From contig NC_134997.1 in NCBI RefSeq assembly GCF_050947335.1, positions 8,432,001 through 8,496,000 on the forward strand: a DNA stretch of 64,000 nucleotides, in the 5' to 3' direction. Positions 59,932-64,000 of the stretch are shown here, one piece after another; positions within the stretch are counted from its first letter, which is position 1; every line of letters begins with the position of its first letter. The position numbers and the translations under genes are program-made. Below the pieces are notes generated by a model that was not told where the DNA came from, made no database searches, and saw only the letters and a program-made list of their open reading frames with translations. Source of the DNA: Megachile rotundata (taxonomy: Eukaryota > Arthropoda > Insecta > Hymenoptera > Megachilidae).

Positions 59932-60383
59932 CGCGGTAGGAATAGTGTTAGTTATGTTTTGAATTTACCAACATATGGTCACATATGTGGACCATCCTGT
60001 TAAGTATAGTTATAGTTAACATATGTATAGTGAATATCTAATTCAACATATAATATAGTAATAATTAATAAGTAAGTTGACATCTAATTCATAATAATTA
60101 ATGTATAAGTACATGTTTCATTATAGTAATAATCCATGAACACCTAATTTATTATAAGTTACATATTAAATATTAATGTATGTTATAGTCAAATTATACA
60201 TTAATATATACTTTATATACATTATTATAATGCATATATTAATATATACCTCATAATATTACTTATTTCACTGTTACGCGAACAATTATTTTATCATTGC
60301 ATAAATAATAATTTTACCCTTGTCGTTACTTAAACATTCTCAAAGTACTAAATCATTTAAAATAGTAAAAATTCAGTTTTCAC

Positions 60384-60658
60384 CTGCAAGCTGAAAGTAG
60401 CCGCTGCATTTTGGGCGACGCCAGCAATCTCGCTTCAGAAGGGCAACCTAACCGTGCCCTTTTAACTCGAGGAGCTGTTGGTCCCGTGGCAACTAGTTCC
60501 AAAAGTTCAGGGACGGTAGAATTTGGTAAAGGTCTCTCGGGTAGCAAAGGAACAGCACATCCTAAAACTATGGGGCCCCTTGTTGCGCCCTCCAGCTGCA
60601 TCAGTCCGCTATAATCTCGTGGCAAAGGTATTGGCAGAGGACCCGCTACTAATCGCAC
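60384..60658 (-). CDS. CABIT-domain adaptor gene, internal exon (end of CABIT module)
   Basis: The exon follows a TTTTGGTTAACAG acceptor in phase 0 and ends with TGCAG before a GTGAAA donor, leaving two bases (AG) for the next exon. It encodes about 91 residues, beginning VRLVAGPLPIPLPRDYSGLM, then LEGATRGPIVLGCAVPLLPE. The 'LPxxFxGxM/L' type segment with the following glycine-rich strand is the most recognisable part of the CABIT fold. The rest (TAPRVKRARLGCPSEARLLA) is basic and may lead out of the domain. It is GC-rich compared with the AT-rich introns on both sides, as the other exons are. Confidence 0.87.
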
Positions 60659-61139
60659 CTGTTAACCAAAATTTATCAAGCTTTTTATTACATTTGGTTC
60701 ATTTGTAATTTGGAAACAGTGCTGTTGTTAACAAGTCTATAAGCATTGATTTTAATGCAAAATTTTTAATAATGAATTAATTGCTAACATTGAAGTATCA
60801 TCCAAATGTATTGTGTCATATGTACATATATGTCAGGTATTCACAATATTTAGTCAATTTTTTTTTTAATAAATTAAGGGTTATATGTGAAATTATTTTG
60901 CTAAAACTTTTTTTATTTTATTTTAAATGAAATCTGTTTGAGCTCCATTTTCTTATATGCAGTATTGTGTGCACACAACATTTGTATAGCATCCTATAAT
61001 AATGTAACTTAACTTTACCTAACATACCAATTTCTTAATTTAAAAAATTTTTTAATAATTTATTACCAAAGTAGTCACTCAATTTAATCGTACCACGATC
61101 AATATAAATTTACTACCAAAATTACATAAAATTTGTTAC
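60659..61139 (-). other. Intron of the CABIT gene
   Basis: The intron is 481 bp, AT-rich, with GTAACA donor and TTAACAG acceptor. It holds long T and A runs and nothing else that I can identify. Confidence 0.8.
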
Positions 61140-61468
61140 CCTAAGTGGAAGATCTCTTCTCGCCAACTGATGGACCCTGTATAACACAGCGTCGCTTCCG
61201 GTATCGAGACTCCCGCTCTGACAGGTGGCATAGAACTCTCCTCTCGCCGATAGAGGGGCGAAAAGTTCGTGCCCATGAGAATCTAGGCACTGAGCATACT
61301 GATCTCGTTCCGACGACCTTGAACTCTTGCCTTCCGGAACGCCGCTAACGACACCGGAAATGCCGTTGACCGGCGCTCTCCTGGTGTCTTGAAAAACCGC
61401 GGCGAGTCGCAGCACTTCTCCGGCACGCACTGTGGTTTTCGTGTAGTGGGCTCTCAAGTTTCCATTTT
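61140..61468 (-). CDS. CABIT-domain adaptor gene, internal exon (CABIT core)
   Basis: The exon follows a TTTTCTGTTACAG acceptor and ends at an AGG/GTAACA donor. Its first two bases join the G carried from the upstream exon to make GAA, and it ends in phase 0. It adds 109 residues, including VRAGEVLRLAAVFQD, then a probable loop rich in Ser, Arg and Gly, then YAQCLDSHGHELFAPLSARG and LYRVHQLARRDLPLR. An alternating hydrophobic pattern, a central 'CLDSHGHELFAPL' type strand and a terminal 'LP(L)R' are what I expect of a CABIT module (cell-cycle sustaining / positive selection, the THEMIS and GAREM family). The family call rests on recognition, not on a search. Family members are cytoplasmic adaptors that couple tyrosine-kinase or polarity signalling to downstream proteins; that role is known for the family and inferred here. 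Confidence 0.85.
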
Positions 61469-61756
61469 CTGTAACAGAAAATGTTCATCTGACTTTATCT
61501 TTTTATTCATTATATTGACACTGAGTTTAAGGACGTTTGGTCACTTATATTTAAATTTGAATTAAAGCAGGGATGAACTGCCTAAGATTCCTTGACTTAA
61601 AGTTGATATTTCTACAAAAATTTCTTCTACAAGTTTTGTCATTCAAAATATCATTTGAGGGATTCAATCTAGTGTTCATATATAAAGTATACTACAACTT
61701 AAATTTGAAATATTACTAATAAGTTTACTTGTCGAAATAGAATAGTTGGGGTGTTT

Positions 61757-61768
61757 CACGTCGACGTG
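61757..61768. promoter_or_regulatory. 12-bp perfect palindrome CACGTCGACGTG
   Basis: The sequence equals its own reverse complement and contains two overlapping CACGT half sites around a CG. It could be a site for a dimeric factor of the bHLH or bZIP kind. It lies inside an intron of the CABIT gene. Function is not shown. Confidence 0.3.
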
Positions 61769-62239
61769 CCAACTCATGAGCTACACACCGTACAAATCTC
61801 ATTCGAATTCAAATTATTTAAATTCTGCTAATATCCGTTCGACTTTTTTTCAAATACAGTGCACTAATGGGGCATGAGTGCACACAGAGCCACATGCACT
61901 CACGCACGATCCACGCTTCGGAATATTCCCTTGGGTGCAGCCACTGGCCGTGACACGAATGTCAATGTGTTTGTTAATGCGAGTGTATGTCGGGCTTGTT
62001 CGTGCGTTTGAACGTAGGCGAGGAGCACGTAACGTTACAGGCATGCGGCCCGGTGAAAGCCGCCGGGGTTCTTACGATACACACGGTGTTATGCCATTAT
62101 GCACAGTAACGATTATGGTCGCGCGAAACAGGGGTTCTATGGACACCATACTCGTCCTTCGACGTCACCGGAACTTCCTAGCGAATCGTCCTCCAACTTT
62201 TACTCCTTTGGAAGATCTTTGCAGATGTGTCTCTTTGAA

Positions 62240-62730
62240 AATGTAAAGGATATGTGACATAGGTCAAATGTGGCACATTTGATATGTGGCACTTTTGTAA
62301 CATCCCTGGGGAAACCTATATTCCTGGCTTAAAATAGATCTGAGGATTTTGATTTGGGGGTTATAGAAAATGTGGGACTTGGAATTTTTAAACAATCATA
62401 GTTTGGCATTTTGGAAAGTCAGACCTTGTAGTCTGAAATGTGGAACATTGAGAATATGGAGTTTGGAGATCTTCAGATGTTGGGACATGTGGACTTGGAG
62501 GTGTGGAACATTCAGTTTGGGACCTTGGGAATGTACTTTGAAATGTGACACTCTTAGACCTGAGTATGTGAGGATCTTTAGATTTTGAAAATGTGGAGCT
62601 TGGTTGTTTTGAACATTTTATAGTCTGGTACCTTGGAAATGTAGTCTGAAATGTGGAACTTTGAGAATATGGACATGTGGATCTTTAGAAATGATCTTAG
62701 AGTATTTAGACAGTGGTATCTTGTAGATCA
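62240..62730. repeat. Degenerate G/T-rich repeat in intron
   Basis: Phrases such as AAATGTGGAACWTTGAGAAT recur (about 62436 and 62649, roughly 213 bp apart) among shorter TGTGGNACNTT echoes. It looks like an old tandem array in decay. Confidence 0.5.
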
Positions 62731-63301
62731 ACTTTGAGACTAAGGCTTCAAGATGCTTCAGATAATATTTAATATTTAAAACTTAGCTAATGAGCTAAAC
62801 TAACGACAGACCTATCTAAATGCTAGCTAAAATGCTAACAGCCTAAAATGCCAGCAATGTTCATCGAATAATAAAATTTTATCTTTCTCCGAAACAGGTT
62901 GAGATAAAAAATGATACAAAAGAAGCTTGAAAACAAGTATTCGGGTCACGTAAACAAAAAGAAGCGTGGAGAATACAATTAACGAATCGCTGTATCATTG
63001 GAAGCGACATGACGAGTACAAACACTATTTTCAGTGCAATCTTAGAAAATTGCAGGGACGTGATGATCGCATTGAAAACGTCCACAATATCGTAAATGAA
63101 CAACTATACGTTATAGCTGTTCATTATATTATATTATCGCATATTCATGTCATAACCGTTTCTTGCTTCACGATTTCTTGTAACTAAGTGACTAACTTCT
63201 TAATGAGCGAAAGGAATAACCGTTCCCCTTATGAAACGTGCAATTACGTGTCATTTGTGAAGCAACCGTGTACCCGGACGATCAAAAGTTATTAAACTTA
63301 C

Positions 63302-63445
63302 CCATCTTCGAGTGTGTTAGCGTGTAGGCACGTAGAGGTTTCGCGAGCAGGAACGCCGGAACACCGGCTCGAACCAACGCACCCACTCTTCTGTACACCC
63401 TGGCGCTTCCGGTACCACTGTTGTTCGAGACAACGGAGAACCAAC
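63302..63445 (-). CDS. CABIT-domain adaptor gene, internal exon (first exon visible in window)
   Basis: This is the most 5' exon of the gene that can be seen. On the minus strand it starts after a TTTATTGCAG acceptor and ends before a GTAAGT donor. Its first two bases complete a codon from an exon beyond the window and its last base is carried into the next exon. It encodes about 47 residues starting WFSVVSNNSG and including VGALVRAGVPAFLLAKPLRAY. That is the style of the first half of a CABIT module, where the protein's surface is compared to signalling adaptors of the THEMIS, GAREM and Serrano group. Two of the three frames are open, and only the one used here keeps phase with the next exon. 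It is too short for an automatic ORF call and was found by reading splice sites. Start codon and N-terminus are not in the window. Confidence 0.8.
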
Positions 63446-63507
63446 CTGCAATAAACGCGTTCGCATATTATTCACCTTATGTTAGGAATGCATGTTCATA
63501 ATATTTG

Positions 63508-64000
63508 AACGCATTCAAATATTAAACGTCCACCTGATACATTTTGTTAGGAATGTTACACCGAGAGGATCAGACCTCACCACAAGACGCTAGTTTAACG
63601 ATTTTTCCTTCATTTCAAATCAATTCTTCACCCCCAACAGCAATAAGACCCAAGTCTACCGAGTATTTTTATCGTCAGTCACATCTGAACCCTCAGCAGT
63701 AGTCTTTTGTTTGCACTTTTCTATTCACGATAGCTGGATTTTATTACTTGCTACGGTCACTTTAGGTAAACCACTCACTTGCATTTCCATCTCCACCTTC
63801 CAGCTAAACCAATAGAAAATCAGAAACTGTTTTCACCAATGTCACAAAAATTGTACCCACGAAAAAATCTTCGGAGAGACTCGAACAGTCAACATAGCAA
63901 AATAAACTCTAAAGTCAAATTCATTTTTTGGATATCCACTTATATTCACTTGGGAATCCTAATTCCACGCTTCGACGCATGCAGATCAAATTCATTATTG
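63508..64000 (-). mobile_element. Dispersed repeat, copy 2 (cut by window end)
   Basis: This is nearly identical, in reverse orientation, to 40503-40995. The shared boundary lies near TTCAAATATTAAACG. It lies in the intron upstream of the first visible exon of the CABIT gene and continues past 64000. There is a short inverted motif at the boundary (ATATTTGAA ... TTCAAATAT, 63502-63523). No transposase is recognisable, so the class is unknown. Confidence 0.7.

Larger units (their letters stand above)
58704..59947 (-). mobile_element. piggyBac-like DNA transposon, internally deleted
   Basis: The element begins CACTATTCCTACCG and ends with the complement, CGGTAGGAATAGTG. Both ends touch TTAG (58700-58703 and 59948-59951). 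The left end repeats the end motif a second time at about 58731, followed by CGACCGGTCAAATGACC, which also matches the right end. An 18-bp palindrome ACCGGTCAWWTGACCGGT lies at 58747-58764, 59735-59752 and, one base short, 59914-59931. The only coding part is the 84-codon ORF at 58866-59120, which has a piggyBac-type cysteine-rich end. piggyBac elements insert at TTAA; TTAG on both sides is close but not identical, so the duplication could be a variant or mutated target. Length and the lack of a catalytic domain make it a non-autonomous derivative. It lies in the same direction as its host gene. Confidence 0.75.
58592..60383 (-). other. Last intron of the CABIT gene, mostly a transposon remnant
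   Basis: This intron has a GTGAAA donor and a TTACAG acceptor and is 1,792 bp long. The piggyBac-like element at 58704-59947 makes up about 70 percent of it, so the intron would be about 550 bp without it. The part near the donor (59952-60383) is AT-rich with many TATA and ATTA runs and no other feature. Confidence 0.8.
61469..63301 (-). other. Intron of the CABIT gene with a degenerate repeat and a palindrome
   Basis: The intron is 1,833 bp with a GTAAGT donor and TGTTACAG acceptor. It holds a 12-bp perfect palindrome CACGTCGACGTG at 61757-61768 and a G- and T-rich imperfect repeat at about 62240-62730. A GC-rich patch at 61860-62240 gives a 122-codon plus-strand ORF without recognisable features, which I do not call. 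Confidence 0.75.

Overview
This window is eukaryotic, gene-poor insect DNA. Hymenoptera (bee or ant) is my best guess. The evidence is introns with GT/AG borders, an animal-type CABIT-domain gene, AT-rich spacer broken by GC-rich islands, frequent TTAGGTTAGG-like motifs, and DNA-transposon remnants. The species cannot be named from the sequence, and the order is inferred.

The only gene I am confident of lies at the right end on the minus strand. Four exons (63445-63302, 61468-61140, 60658-60384, 58591-57907) join in frame at every junction and give at least 476 residues. They encode most of a CABIT module, as in THEMIS, GAREM and insect Serrano-like adaptors. A proline-rich tail with four Tyr-x-x-hydrophobic motifs and the stop codon follow. 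The 5' exons lie beyond position 64000. The last intron holds a 1,244-bp piggyBac-like deletion derivative (58704-59947). It has inverted ends, a TTAG at both borders, three copies of an 18-bp palindrome and an intact 84-codon ORF. That ORF keeps an acidic stretch and an eight-cysteine C-terminal domain. Two weaker coding candidates are an exon-like ORF at 38781-38486 (minus) and an ORF at 26457-26897 (plus).

Most of positions 1-57900 is tandem repeat separated by unique spacer. One class is short strand-asymmetric arrays. These are C-rich on the plus strand at 1.1, 7.5, 18.9 and 23.1 kb, and G-rich at 4.0, 6.5, 13.5, 15.9, 24.7, 38.9 and 42.7 kb. A second class is short-unit arrays built on one recognisable motif: 15-bp ACGCGT, 11-bp TGACGCA, 9-bp GATAGAATT and 8-bp TCAAGTTC. 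A third class is longer satellites: 130 bp with a TCACATGTGA palindrome, 135 bp in two alternating types, 175 bp, 129 bp, 42 bp and 36 bp.

Dispersed repeats are superimposed on these. A foldback element of about 0.8 kb occurs twice in opposite orientation (48440-49235 and 56785-57560), with two smaller fragments. A repeat of about 490 bp occurs at 40503-40995 and inverted at 63508-64000. A diverged inverted pair lies at 31.3 and 33.0-33.4 kb. A 19-bp perfect inverted repeat lies at 2919-3010. The least explained pattern is a 17-bp core, TTTGCYRBTGACTGTAC, found five times. Four copies sit about 30-80 bp after a pyrimidine-rich tandem array.

I saw no rRNA, tRNA or CRISPR array. Long ORFs inside arrays are produced by repeat periodicity and are not called as genes.
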